Of a stretch of DNA of 64,000 nt, positions 24,665 through 36,886 are shown piece by piece; within the stretch, counting starts at the first letter, position 1, and each line of letters starts with the position of its first letter. The notes beneath the pieces are model-generated. The model did no database searches. It saw only the letters and a program-made list of their open reading frames with translations, and was not told the DNA's origin. The position numbers were made by a program, and so were the translations under genes. This stretch comes from Pholiota molesta (lineage: Eukaryota > Basidiomycota > Agaricomycetes > Agaricales > Strophariaceae), in assembly GCA_014925825.1 (NCBI GenBank), contig JACGCK010000019.1, forward strand, positions 372,001-436,000, given 5' to 3'.

Positions 24665-26498
24665 CTATGACCATATATCTACGCCCCATCTTTTACTGGG
24701 ATCAACGGTCCTGAGCGGTTCGTGACTTGTTGCAACCTTCTCTATAAGTTCAAATGCAGCGGGTGGCAGAGCAACAACTATAATTGTTACGACACAGAAG
24801 TAAGCATTAGCGCTGCATACACCTTGACCTGGATGAGTTACCTTTGAAGTTCTCCTCAATGCGAGATGGCGTAACACTCTTAGGGAGCACAACAGTCTAA
24901 GAGTGAGATTAGATCTAGACCTTGTCAAACTTATATCAAGAATAACGACATACTCCACGTTGGACGTGCCACGAGATATAGACCTGAGCTGGTGTTATCC
25001 CGAGCTCCTTGGCGATTTTCTGGACCTACGATATTACAGATCAATTGGAAAGGCCAGACGTAGGTTCCAACTATAAAGTGCACCTCTGGAATTTGAAGAC
25101 TTTCTTTGACCTTCCCCTCGCTGCCAAGAGGTGAGTACGCCTCAAGCAAGAGTCCGTTTTCTTTTGCCCACTGGCATGATTTGAAGGAATTAGCTGTAAG
25201 ACTTTGTCCTATGCCCGAAGTGATGATTTACCTTGACCAACTCGGGCTGAGGATTCCAATAGCTCAACTCCACTTGATTGACAGCAGGCTTTATTTTCAA
25301 TGGGTTGGCCGTCAGATTCTGAATGCGTCGGATGTTGAAGCTAGACAGCATGGAATGAGTATTTATGAACTCCATGGCATCGGGCATCGAAAGATGAACA
25401 TTCAAAATGCTTACTTGCTGATACCAATATTCCGGACTTTGCCTTTTTCTACCATCTCTTCGAGCTTCTTCCAAGTAGGATAAGGATTCTCAGTCAGCTC
25501 AAAATCGACATCGATTTCTTTTCCATTGTTTTTAAAGGCAACTGGCCTGGTCAGGAAATCCAAAATGAGTAATTGTGTCTGCCTGTTAGACAGAGAGAAC
25601 ACTCACCAATGCATCAAATATAGATCGAGATAATCCGTGCCAAGCTTAGAAAGAGAGTCATCGAGAGCCGGTTCGACATCATTTGGTTGGTGGAATGTGT
25701 TCCAAAGCTTAGATGTTAGCCATATATCGCTCCGAGGAATCCCGCTGGCTTTGATGGCTTCTCCCACTTCAGCTTCATTCTGTAGATGCCCGAGAATTAG
25801 ATACTTATTCTTCCAGCATTTTCGCTATTCGATGAAATAACTTACACCATAAATCCATGCTCCATCGATATGGCGGTATCCAACATTTAATGCAGTCTTC
25901 GAAGAGGTCAATCTCAGTGTCTGTTTATTATTGTCGCGAGCCTCTCACTAACCTTGACGGCGGGGCCAACTTGTCCTGGGCCAGCTCGCCAGACGCCTGC
26001 AACAAAGACACGAGTCAGAACCGCCTAGTGAAATATGCTTGGAAACGAACCCAATGCAACAGAAGGAATCCTATCACCAGACGGAAGCGTAAAATGTGTA
26101 GGAAGGGTCGCGTTCCCCGCCGCATTCGACATATTCCTGTGTCCATTCTCCAGCGGCACCATTCCTTGAAGTTGCTTTATCGTCTGATAGCACTTCTCCC
26201 TCGTCGCCGCGGTGATACGCCCCCTTGATAAGGGGAGCGTGTTCCTGAACACAAAGTACGACATGTAAAGAACCACAAAAATGGCGATCAAAGTCAACTG
26301 GATTTTTTGTTTCCTGCGCCTACGCTCAGCCGTGCACAAATGGGCCAGTCGTACTTCGGTGTCAAATTCGTTGGTGGTGTTGCGGTCAGCCGCTGTGGAG
26401 TCGTTGGTTCTCGGAGAGGATTTGGGTCCTTCGTCCTCAGCCCGATCCTGGTCGCTGGTCGGAAGTGGCTGATAGCTATGTGGAAGGATGGGAGCCAT
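24665..26498 (-). CDS. Aldo/keto reductase with N-terminal membrane segment, copy 1
   Basis: NADPH-dependent reductase of aldehydes or ketones, aldo/keto reductase superfamily (TIM barrel). Start MAPILPHSY at 26498; residues about 70-95 form a single hydrophobic segment ([16 protein letters not shown]) after a basic RRRRKQK stretch, suggesting a type II membrane protein with the catalytic domain in the lumen or outside. The barrel begins [17 protein letters not shown]. The catalytic tetrad is intact: Asp and Tyr in [17 protein letters not shown], Lys in LTSKLWNT and His in LDLYLMHWP. Cofactor-region motifs [21 protein letters not shown] and the C-terminal WGVDIWS follow. Around ten short introns. 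Although spread over many small ORFs, all junctions join in frame, so this is not a pseudogene. It is a tandem duplicate of the next gene. Substrate unknown. Confidence 0.87.
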
Positions 26499-26882
26499 GA
26501 TTGAGAATGAGACAATAGGGGTGACCACTTTCCGAATCCCTCCCATAGATGATCATCATGGCGTCATGGCGCATAGGCTATCTCGGCCCGGGAAGCAACT
26601 CCGTAAAATGCCACCCAGGTCAGTTTGAGCACGATTTGCGGTCCAATGGCAAAATTTGCAAGTGAAAAATCAAGCATTGAAAAGTTAAGGAGACAAGCGC
26701 TGACAAGCGTGCGCCACACGACGGAGCTAATCTCGAAATTCGGATTTGCAGGCAGCTTCCTGTAATATCAAAGCAAGGTGAACCTAGTATTATGGTATCC
26801 TAGTAAAACAGCTATGTAACTATGTACAGATAGAGCGAGCACTTAGCACAGTCCAAGTTCATCAAGAACAGAGAACGCCAGA

Positions 26883-28534
26883 TCATTGCTTCAAATTGGC
26901 ATCCCAAAAGTCAACCCCCCAGTGTGGGGTAGGGTCCAAGAGTTTGACAGGAGGATGGCTGACAGCTGCCTTCTCCAAACGCTCAAAAGCTTCTTGAGGC
27001 AGTGCAGTAACTGAAAGAAGAGTTAAAATAAAACATAACACGTGGAGAATAGACTTTGCTCACTCTTGAAGTTCTCCTCAATGCGGGCGGGCTTGACACT
27101 CTTGGGAAGGGCGACTGCTCCTCGTTGGACGTGCCATGAAATTATGACCTGTGCTGGTGTGATTCCAAGTTCATCCGAGATGGCCTTGACCTATGAAGAG
27201 GTGAGTTAGCTGCTGAAGAGCGCAGTTTGTGCAAAATGATTCAACGAACCTCAGGAATCTCGAGTGTTTCCTTGACTTTGCCTTGACTTCCGAGAGGAGA
27301 GTAAGCCTGCAGAACGATGCCGTTGTCTTTCGACCACTATGTCATGATTGTCAGAATCGCGCAAGACTTATGTAGCAGGGTCATGTTACCTTTACGATGT
27401 CGGGCTCAGGTGTCCAGTAGCTCAGCTCATATTGAATGACCGAGGGCTTGATCTTGAGTGGGAAAGACATCAAGTGCTCCAGCCTGCGAATGTTGAAGCT
27501 GAGGAAGAACGATGTTGATTTAAATCTTAATGAAAGTAAATAATGAACGGGACATACTTAGCGACTCCAATGTTCTTGACTTTGCCCTTCTCTACCATCT
27601 CCTCAAGCTTCTGCCAGGTTGTGTAAGGGTTCTCTGTGAGTGCGACATCGTTCTTTCCATCTTTTCCAAAAGCCACAGGCCTACAGACAAAAGAATTCTG
27701 AGAAAATTCGGCAAAAAGGAGTGGCATGAAATACATACCAGTGAATAAGGTAAAGGTCGAGATAGTCCGTTCCTAATTTCGCAAGCGATTCGTCAAGAGC
27801 AGGCTCGACATCCTCCGGTGCATGGTGAGTGTTCCAGAGTTTCGAAGTGAGCCAGATATCCTTACGAGCGATTCCGCTCTCCTTAATGGCCTCTCCAACT
27901 TCCGCTTCGTTCTATGTTAATGTCACTCAGCAGCGGTTTATGATACCAAAAATATTGATTGTGTGCTTACACCGTAGGACCAAGCTCCATCAATGTGTCT
28001 GTATCCGATCTTGAGAGCAGCCTGATGGGGATAATGAGAAAAGCTCGGCAGCAGGAGCAGTTAACAACGCTAACCAAGGTAGCCGCTTTCACTTCTCCCG
28101 GAGCAGCGCGCCACGTCCCTTCGATAGGCATGAGTAAAACTTGATTACACGGTTCAATAAAAGAGCCTACCAAGGGCAACAGTGGGGATTTTGTCGCCAG
28201 AGCGCAGAGTGAAGTGAGTTGGGAGTTGTCCAGGGCCGCTCTGGACAGTAGCCATAGTAGCCTTGGAGAGCCCAAGACGACTCAGGACACCATTCTTGAT
28301 GCTGGTGATGCTCGGAGAGCGCGAGAGAAGATTGCGCGAGAAAAGAAAGAGGCCCATGTATAAGACGAGAAATGCGAGGATGTAGTGAATTGATTTGAAG
28401 CTACTCTTCTTCTTGATATGCTTTATATGTCCGGCGCTTGTACGAGGGTCGCTGCGATTTAGACCGTTGAGACTGCTGGAAGAGGCACGCTGGCCGCGTG
28501 GAGAAGGGGACTTTTCAACGTTTGACTGTGCCAT
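26883..28534 (-). CDS. Aldo/keto reductase with N-terminal membrane segment, copy 2
   Basis: Paralogue of the gene at 24665-26498 on the same strand, 385 bp upstream of it. Start MAQSNVEKS at 28534, a basic cytosolic-type stretch ([11 protein letters not shown]), one membrane segment ([17 protein letters not shown]) at about residues 50-66, then the reductase barrel from [17 protein letters not shown]. Catalytic residues are present: Asp and Tyr in [17 protein letters not shown], Lys in LTSKLWNT, His in LDLYLIHWP. Later landmarks: [60 protein letters not shown] and the C-terminal DFWDANLKQ. The frame is clean. Divergence between the copies is highest in the N-terminal tail, while the barrel and intron positions are close, as expected for tandem duplication. 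Confidence 0.9.
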
Positions 28535-29104
28535 CGTTAAATAAAGGAAAGCCCTTAGACTGCTTGCAATTAAATGGAGGAAATCTCGATCGGCCTCGGG
28601 GAACGCGTGTCACAATTTTCGGAGAAGCTGACATGGTGCGGTTGCGATGACTGATATTTTGATTGAGACAGAGAGAATGAATCTAGCAAGTTCGTCTGCT
28701 CCTTGCTCTGATGGATGAGAGCAGGATAAGATGATGGTGTCGTCGCACAACCGGAATCCGCGGTGGCAAGACGCGTCCAGCACTCACGTGCACTAATGTC
28801 ATCGGCAACTTGTCGGCTATCCCTCCTTCAGCAAAACTTGAGCAAAACTTGAGGCGTCTAAAGCGCAGCAAACCGTTTGATTCTCACTTTATATCCAAGG
28901 ATTACATGGATATACGGTGAAACGCACGACACTATCATTATCCATGTCTTCGTATCTTTTCCAACACGCATACATCCTGTACGGAGCCCGAAAGAGATCG
29001 ACACACTGCACCAATATCCACGGAGGCATAGGGCCATAAAACTTGTAAAACGACCCATAAGCCCGCGGAGTCTTGATCGTCGGTCAGGGCAAGAGCTCAA
29101 TTTT
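28535..29104. other. Intergenic region between GH131 and aldo/keto reductase copy 2
   Basis: Contains the probable promoter of aldo/keto reductase copy 2 and the 3' UTR of the GH131 gene. Short ORFs here have no motif. Confidence 0.5.
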
Positions 29105-30316
29105 TTAGCTTCTGATTGCCTGAATGGTACGTTCTCCACCAATGCTAATCCCACTTTCGACTCCCTCGACAAACACGCCGGAATAGAGTAACCTTTCCGT
29201 TGTCCCTTCTTGGATACCGAAATGAACAACATCTCCTTGATTCGCGGGGGTGTCTGCTGGATTAATCAATGGAAGCTAAACACATTTCTTCAATTAACAC
29301 TCAATACAGACAATTCCAAGGAAATCGGAAAACACACCTTGAGCACGCCAAAATGGAAATCTCCTTGGCCCGCAGATCCCGCGGCAGCAGTCAGGTTTGG
29401 CACCGCTTTGGTGACAGCCTTGAGAGGATTGTCATTCTTGGAGTAAAGCACAGCGAGCGTCCTGTTTGTCCAATCGACTTGAACTGCGAAGTTATGCCAA
29501 TCGTCCGTTGTAAAAGGAGTCAAGAAGAGCACATCGAGTGCGTGGTCGCGAACTTTGAAGCTGTGTGCGTTTGTGGCTGGTAAAGTGCCGGTTGGATTGG
29601 TAAAAGGAGACCCTGATAGAACCGTATTGAGGAGCTTGCCTTAAAGATAAAAGCGAGGCTACATACCCAGTTGAATTTCGAAGACATGAGATCCATCATT
29701 CGGTTCGATAAAAACGATTTGATACTCGTGTGTATAGTTCAGTGGCCTTGCTGGATCCGCCTTAATAGAAAAGTGAAACACCGTCACTCCGGTCTCTATT
29801 AGAGGAATGACAAGATGTGGATTGGCAGCGCTTCCACCCTTCTGAGCGATGATGTCTGTTCGCCGAAATCCAAATTGAGGGTTGGCCCCACCAGGCAGGA
29901 ATACCGAGCTGTTATCGATTGCGACAGCAACGACTTGCTCGTTCGGAATCGTGAGTTCTGGGAGAAGCGGAGAGACGCGACGATTCCAAAGAGGAGTTGG
30001 CAAAACTGAGTGTCCCAATAAGGCAGTGTACTGAATCGCGATGCTTTAGTTGCATGTTGCATTATACATAGAGCAAAAGAACTCACATGAGACGCATTCT
30101 CTGAGCCTCTCACCACTCTTTACAATTCAAGTGCCACTTGAGTAGAGTAAATGTATCCCATATAGGCCTACAGAACACTCACGTCAGGTATGGGTCAATA
30201 GAGTTATTGAGATCGGTCTCCGTATAATTGAAGGGAGCGCGTCCATCAAAAATAAGAGGAGTGGCTAGAGCACCTAAAACAGAGGAAAGAGCATAAAAGA
30301 GCGAGAGCGCAGCCAT
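29105..30316 (-). CDS. Secreted GH131 beta-glucanase
   Basis: Glycoside hydrolase family 131, fungal extracellular enzymes with broad exo/endo beta-1,3(1,6) and beta-1,4-glucanase activity. ATG 30316 opens a signal peptide (MAALSLFYALSSVLGALAT) with the mature protein starting near PLIFDGRAPFNYTETDL. Family blocks follow: PTPLWN, EQVVAVAIDNSSVFLPGG, FGFRRTDIIAQ, GVTVFHFSIK, LNYTHEYQIVFIEPNDGSHVF, QLGSPFTNPTGTLP, HNFAVQVDWTNRTLAVLYS and GQGDFHFGVLK, then LPLINPADTPANQGDVVHFG, GLLYSGVFVE and the C-terminus TIQAIRS. Four or five introns. No cellulose-binding module is attached. The catalytic Glu/His positions of GH131 lie within conserved blocks that look intact. It is probably involved in degrading plant or fungal-wall glucan. 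Confidence 0.9.
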
Positions 30317-30691
30317 GACGAAGGCGGAAAAACGAAATAGTTCCCTTCAATGCCAGCTTTATGTGAGATTTTGAGGAGGAAAAATGTCGGAAAAGGCGAT
30401 ATATCGGCCTTGCATCACATACACCTAGTCCCTATTCTTCCGCCAGCAGAGGAGGTCATGGAAAGCTGTATGACATGTCGGGGGTAATTTGTGGTACTTC
30501 TGACGCCATTCCAATTGGCATGTATATATAACACGAAAGTTGATGCTAGAATGAGGTCCGATCTTATTAAAAGATGGCACAATCTATGATTATACCCCGC
30601 AGTCCCAAGTTACAAATAGATACTGGTTCTATCAGGGGGTTCAATAAATACAGAAGCTGCGGCACTGGAAAGAGCTCACCGACATTGAAAA
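30317..30691. other. Intergenic region, GH131 promoter side
   Basis: Contains the GH131 promoter and the end of the GSH2 transcript; no other feature seen. Confidence 0.5.
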
Positions 30692-32506
30692 TTAGTCAAC
30701 GAGCAATAGCGAATCCAATACGGAAAATCCAGTTGCGACTCCACCTTCGTTGCTATCCTTTCCTTTCGTTCGAACAAGCCATCCAACTTCCTTTTCATCA
30801 ATGCGCTTGTCTGGCCCACCAAATAACGCCCATCCAAAAATGCCCAGCTCGCTTACTACATCTGTCTTGACAGGCGTCTGGCTCTTCGCGTCCGTAGCGC
30901 CTGCTCGAATAAGGTAATTTCCAAAGTCGTGGGGTGGTTGGATAAGTTCCATAGCAATCCAAGCCTGCCTCTCTTGCGGAGGTAAACTGTCAAGGAATTC
31001 TGGAATGGCTTCTTTATAGACATTGTTTCCTCCTCCTTCGCGTTGTGGCTTGAGTACCAAGCCTGGGGCACCCTCTCTGGCCAGCCGTGTACCAAACTCC
31101 TCCACGCCAGATGAGGCAGATTGTAGGTCTGGTGTGACTCTATCTTCGCTAACATCCAAGCTCCACATTGCCATGAAACTTTCGCGCAGTTCGATGATAG
31201 CTTCCGGTTCGAATACGTCGTCCCCGTATTTCGCCTTGTCGGCCAAGAAGCGCTCCAGAATTCCTGGACGTCCCAGCACTTCCTGCACCTTCTTTCCACC
31301 AGCAAGTTGCAAGGCTATTGTTGGACACTTGATGGCTTTTGAGCCTTCAAGAAGAAAGCGTGTATCATAATGAGCTGGAGTTGGATACTCGTGAGGCACA
31401 TATCCTGAGCGGTAATATACCGTCGAAATTTCTATGTATCCGGAAGGGTACAGATTGGGAGAGCATGTTATTCGTAGGACGGATGTTGAAGGATCGACAG
31501 ATGCGGAATGCCTAAGTTCTTCGAAGGTTTGGCGAATGCTTTGAATGCCATATCTAGAATTGCCATTAGCTACCAAATCAGAAGAGAGATACAATGCATT
31601 ACTTTTCAAGCAACTCGTATTCCAAGGGTCGCTGGTCAAATACATTTCGTTCTCCTGGTTGTACAACGAAAAGAATCTGCGATCTTTTCTGTTTAAGCAA
31701 GGTCGTCGAGGCAGACATGAAGCATAAAACATACCCTTCGACACCGTAAGCCCTGTGCGCTTCCGCCAAACCGCTCGCTAGTCCTGTCGCAGTCTCGTTT
31801 GAAGGAAAGTTGCCTGGTCGTAGGTATGTTGAACTGCCGTAGTAATTGGTCGCGGACTGAAGATATCTACATATCTATAAGTTCAACAAATCGACCACAA
31901 AAATGCCAACACTGGCCGAAGCACGAACCTGTGGAGTTCTGCAACTTTCTGAGATAGACAGCCAAAAGAAACTGATATTGTGTTGAATTCTACTTGTTTG
32001 ATCGACAGTGGTTTTCCTGGAAGAGCGTGGAGAAGATAGTCTGAACGAAAGAGACCGAGATGAAGGGGCTTGCGCGAGAATCAGATGCTTTCGGTCTTTG
32101 TCTTGACAAATAGGCGTACTTGGGCGAGCCCGACATCTCTTAGTCGCTTCCACCCCGTCCATAGCTGTCCGATAAAATCGTCCACTTTCCCCACTCCCAT
32201 TTCTGCACCCATTATCTCGTCAAGGAATTCATCGTCCATTGCAATCCTGGCGTACAGTACGTTGTAGATCCTCTGAATCCTCTGGCCATGTTCGAATAAA
32301 GCACGAGGAATCGGTGAAGGAAACAATGCTATGGGAGCATGGATTGCAGCGCTAGGTACCGTCGGTTGGCGATCTGCAGGAGGCAAATATAGCAATCCAT
32401 GGGATAGTGCGTATGTTGTGGCATATAGAGTCAAAGCCTCTAGTTGTTCCTTCGATAGTGATGGTGGCCAGCTTGCGAAATCGAATGGGTGATCTGATAA
32501 AGACAT
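30692..32506 (-). CDS. GSH2: Glutathione synthetase
   Basis: ATP-dependent ligase adding glycine to gamma-glutamylcysteine, the second step of glutathione synthesis in the cytosol. Start MSLSDHPFDFASWPPSL at 32506 (ATG 32530 is an alternative). Exons read EQLEALTLYATTYALSHGLL, FEHGQRIQRIYNVLYARIA, LHLGLFRSDYLLH, QVEFNTISVSFG, FVVQPGERNVFDQRPLEYELLEKYG (split by an intron before YGIQSI), then ISTVYYRSGYVPHEYP, KCPTIALQLAGGKKVQEVL, KPQREGGGNNVY (the ATP-binding Gly-rich loop) and the C-terminus GFSVLDSLLLVD. These match eukaryotic glutathione synthetases over the full length (about 510 residues). The long final exon (30692 to about 31560) covers half the protein. No frame breaks. Confidence 0.93.
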
Positions 32507-33088
32507 AGCAATTTCTCGAGTGCAAACCAAAGAATTGCCTGGAACGCAAGGAAAAGGTTGGCTCTAATGAGAGATAAGACACAAGAGCACACGGGCCGAC
32601 TAAAACATTGCTCGAGATGATCTTGATCGCATAAAGCGATTGCGACATCTGCTTGCATGAGTAAGAAAATGAGAAATCAGGATTGCGGAAGTGAATGCGG
32701 TCGCGGTCATGTGGCAACATTTCTTTGCAGCCGGGTGCACTAGTAGTAGTACTGCTACAAACCCTACTCCGAATTGTCGCTAATATACAATATACGATAC
32801 ATACAGACGAAAGCCCAAGAAGAGATCAGAAAAATAAGGTAATAAATATTTGAAACACGACTCCAGACACGTCAGCTAAAAAGATTGGAGCATGGCATTG
32901 ATAGGAGAACGACGAGTACGCCAAGGAAGTAGGAATATGAATGCAACAGCTATGTAGTCTGAGTAGAAGGTTGAGTGAATAGTTTCAGTGAAAAATGTCA
33001 TCGTTAGTGTCGTGAGTCGAGAGTCATGACTATACAATAAAGGACATGAAAGGTCAGAACAAGATAGCAACCATGACAATCATGAAAA
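32507..33088. other. Intergenic region between GSH2 and the first KRE6-like gene
   Basis: The GSH2 promoter and the 3' end of the KRE6-like gene. A TATA-like AT-rich patch lies near 32780-32860. Nothing else recognised. Confidence 0.45.
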
Positions 33089-35515
33089 TTAGTTGCATCC
33101 CATTAGAGAATTTTTGGGGAACGTTAGGTTTGCTTGGGCCCATGTAGTAAGGTTAGCATCTGTGTATGCTGTCATGTGTCTGGACACGGTATGTTAGACT
33201 GCTTGAATCCGGAAACAAAGCAAAACGTACTTGTTGATGTAGTCTGTGGTTGGCCGATTTGGTGGGTTACACCCCACTCCGTTTTGAATTCCTTGACGCT
33301 GATACACTCGGATATAATCAACAAGCATCTCAGTAGGAAATGTAAGGTGCTTGAAATCTGCCGGCTGGAAGCTGTCGGCCATCGCGAGGTTGAGAATGAG
33401 GTACTAAAAGAAAGATATGAATATAAAGAGAGCAGGTGAGAATCGACGTATACTTACCATGGGTTCCTCAGGAATTAACCTTTGTGAAACTTGAGACTGC
33501 GTATTCGGTCCTATCGTCCCAGAGGTGATTGTCCACGTCTTCTGGCTGTTACTGTACCAAGTAATATAACCATCATCGCGATTGTTGGGGTCGGACCAGT
33601 ATTCGTAGGCGTAAGTGGAAAATGCATTACCACCGTAAAATTGATCATCGATGTAGCTTTCAGCTGAGACTGCTTCCTGGAGGGGACCACCTTTGTATGA
33701 ATTGAGGAAGGTGATGGTCGAGTTGTAAACGGTCGTAACAGATGGATCCTGATTCCAGTTATATCCCAGGTCATAAGGCGCGCATTGGAAACTTTGAGAG
33801 ACTTGGCCTTGCATTCTGCTCGTGTCGATTCGTGCTTCGAGGATGTCAATTTCTGGGACGCCTCGTCCAACATTGACGGACGGGCCGGGATGATCCCCTC
33901 CAGGACATGTACATGCTGATAATTTTTGTCCTGGTTGGCCGCTTAACGCGGCTCCATTTACACCACCCGTATTTGCGGCAGAGGGATTCCCACTTGAATC
34001 TTGTTGTGCTGGAAGTGTTCCGAGATCACAAGTATCATAGCTATATGGCCATGTGCCCTGGGTCGTTGCCCCATAACCTGCCCTTCCCTGGAAGTAATAT
34101 CGTCAGTAAGAAAGTGAAGGTTAATCTAGATAGTACGAACTAGGTTTCCTAATGACCATGCACCTGAAGAGTATCATGAAGACGAAAGCTGCCAAAAAGG
34201 GTTAAGGAACCTACCAGGCCATAAACCAGGAGCCGTGGGTGTTCCAGGTAGACTTACAGACACTTCGACATACCCAGTTGTATAGCAAAACTTGTTCCAG
34301 GTAGTTATCATTCCTAACGGACAAATATTGCAAACCCATCAGATAAGTTTGTTAGTCAGATTGCATAACATACCGCTCTGAAAGTCGAGGTCATGGACCT
34401 GTTGTTCACTCATGGTTATCACAAGTTTCCCGTCCCTAGTTGTGACCGCCTACATCCAAAGTATTAATATCTCATATCCATAGATAATCGAAACTGTTTT
34501 ACCGATGGATCATACCACTCGGCGTCTCCAGTGGGCCTATGTGGAGCCTGATCAGTTCTATGTGAGGACAGGTGATGACGTTGTGAATTACCAATAGTGA
34601 AGATCAACTGCTTCCCAGAATGCATCATCACCGGGATAAAATGAACGACCATCGGTGTTGAATTCGTCGCTGAATACGAGGTCGTAGAGCTTTCCATCCG
34701 ATCCAGTGCGAGTAAAAGCCTCAGAAGGCGTATCGTTGTCGATTAGACCGGGTATATTTAGCAGAGGTATCTGCCCAGATCCATTTATACCTCCCACGTT
34801 GAAGCCATTGAACTTTGCGGGCCGGTGGCGCTCGTAGAACATCACAGGGTATCCAATGAATAACGTGAAGAGTCCCAAGATCAAAATAAAGAGCATGAAG
34901 GCGTTAACCCAGCCTCGCCAGGAGAATATAGTGAAATCAAAAAAGCCAGGTGGTTCTGGATGGTGGAGAACATCGTCGAGGTCGGGATCCTTATCCCACA
35001 TATATTGAGGGACTGTCGTTGTTGTCGGTACAGGTGCAGGTGGTGGTACTTTTTCCCTTGGCGGAACCCGAGCTGACGATTGTTCTGACGAGGGAGTACT
35101 AAACCGTGTGGTATTTCCATAGACAGCGGCCTCTCTTGCTTGCTCTGGGTGATACTAATTGGAATATGAATTATTTAATGGCTGGATTTGCAACTGGATT
35201 ACGCACAGAATAAGGACCGTATCCTGCACCTATATTTCCAGTCGCTACGCCCCTTGCCATAGCATTGCGACCGATTTGCTGCTGCTGCTGCTGCTTGCTG
35301 AGACGATTGCCAGGATGGCTACCTGCTGAACTCGATCGAGCTGGCCGTGGCCCACTGACGTGCAGCTGTGGCTGCGGCTGTGGAGGCGGAGCATAAGGTT
35401 GGTATGGCTGTTGCTCGTAATAAACGGAATGCGAGCTCTGTCGAGTAGGGCTTTGAGGAACGGAGGCGTACTGAGGCGTTGGCTGGTATATCTGCCTTCG
35501 CGAAGGGCGAGACAT
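33089..35515 (-). CDS. KRE6/SKN1-like beta-glucan synthesis protein (GH16), copy A
   Basis: Type II membrane glycoside hydrolase family 16 protein of the KRE6/SKN1 group, needed for cell-wall beta-1,6-glucan assembly in Golgi and plasma membrane. Start MSRPSRRQIYQPT at 35515; the N-terminal cytosolic tail is Pro/Gln-rich with a six-Gln run (35276-35293). One membrane segment (FMLFILILGLFTLFIGYPVMFY) follows [18 protein letters not shown] sequence, then [27 protein letters not shown]. The GH16 catalytic motif EIDILEARID (around 33830-33850) retains both acidic residues. Later blocks: [45 protein letters not shown] and EMLVDYIRVYQRQG; the C-terminus is NSLMGCN. At least eight introns, all in frame. 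It shares most of its layout with copy B upstream. Confidence 0.9.
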
Positions 35516-36886
35516 GAGGAAAGGGGAAGCAGAAGGGGAAGAAGCAGATTAACGTCTGGTCTAGCTCCCAGCCTGCATGTCTCCAACTTTAGAAATCTCG
35601 TGCTTCTCACGGTTGATAGAACAGAATAAACATTAAAATCACGTACGCCGTATGTGCCGCCAGCGGCCATTCGGTACCGGATTAGAATGCTATAAGGCTG
35701 TCCACTTCGAAGATTTAACGAAACGACGTGGCATACGCAGTAGAAAGAATGCTTTTCTTCCGAACCACGATCTGCCTGAAGGTGATCAGCGGCCGTTAGC
35801 AGAGATTCTGTCCCAGGCTAAAAATTGGACGTTAGGTTGTCCTGAATTAGCTGTGCTGTCGAGAGAGACTGGATCTGGCCAGAGCCAAGGGAAAGTGCCA
35901 ATATCGAATCGGCGTGAATGGCGTTTGCGCATTGTGAATGGATTGAAGATCATATCGACCTGCAATTGGAAAGGATTTGAGTTGCTTCAGACTTCCAAGT
36001 TCCAAGATTTCCAAGAACGTCAGAACATGAGAACCACATAGTAGATACATTGACAAGGTGTATTGAGGTGATAGATCGGTTGTAGGTATTTCCAGTCTTT
36101 CGACGTGTAAAGTATCTATACCCACCCTATGAAAGTATGAGATTTGTGAACGAAAATATCTGCGGACGAACCTACCTCATGGTCCAACCAAGTTCACTAT
36201 TCGACTGCTGAATAGGCCTCGCAGAATCCTTCAACAAGAACGCATTCAAATGTGCGCCAGTTCTCTGTGGCAGTCGAGACGGAAGTTGGACGGAAGTATA
36301 AGATATGGAAGTAAGACAAAAGGAATGCCAACGTCGGTGCCAAGGGCCGAAAATCACGCTACTGTCACTGATCGTCTGATCAATTCAAGCCCAACGTTCT
36401 TTGAACGTTCTTCAAAATTCAATTGATCTTTGAATTCCTCTCGCTACTACCCGAGCTACTACACATGTTATGCTCTGTGTATAATAACATCTGCGCGATA
36501 ATCAATAAGCATGTACCTGTAAGTATATGTCAAGTACAGACTCGGTCGCTGTTCAACTTCATATCTCAATAATCAGTTGCAACAAAAGCTAATTACAAGT
36601 ATCATAATCAAAGCATGCACCACTGTATACCAGTGGCATGTTAAATCGACAAGCAAAATAGCATGATAACTACAGAAAAGGAAATGCTGTGTAGGTATTG
36701 GGGCATGGAGGGTTATGGGGTGGGTGGGTGTGATGTAAATCATGGCATGCAGGAAGTTGGGAATGGTACAGCTGCGAAAAGTGAGTACAAAGATCCATCG
36801 AGTGTCATTAATGGTAATGGTGTATCATGGTCATAAAAAGCCCAATCTAAAAGAGAGCTGAACGTGAAAAATCGTCTATATCGTTA
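35516..36886. other. Spacer between the two KRE6-like genes
   Basis: About 1.4 kb with the promoter of copy A and the 3' UTR of copy B. A plus-strand ORF at 35652-36041 (130 codons) has no motif, no splice support and overlaps the promoter, so I do not call it. Confidence 0.45.

Noticed and set aside
24665..26498. Aldo/keto reductase copy 1 as a decayed copy
   Set aside because: It looks fragmented because of about ten introns, but all joins are in frame, and catalytic residues and the C-terminus are present.
35652..36041. 130-codon plus-strand ORF between the KRE6-like genes
   Set aside because: Lies in the promoter region, no motif, no splice signals, composition like non-coding DNA.
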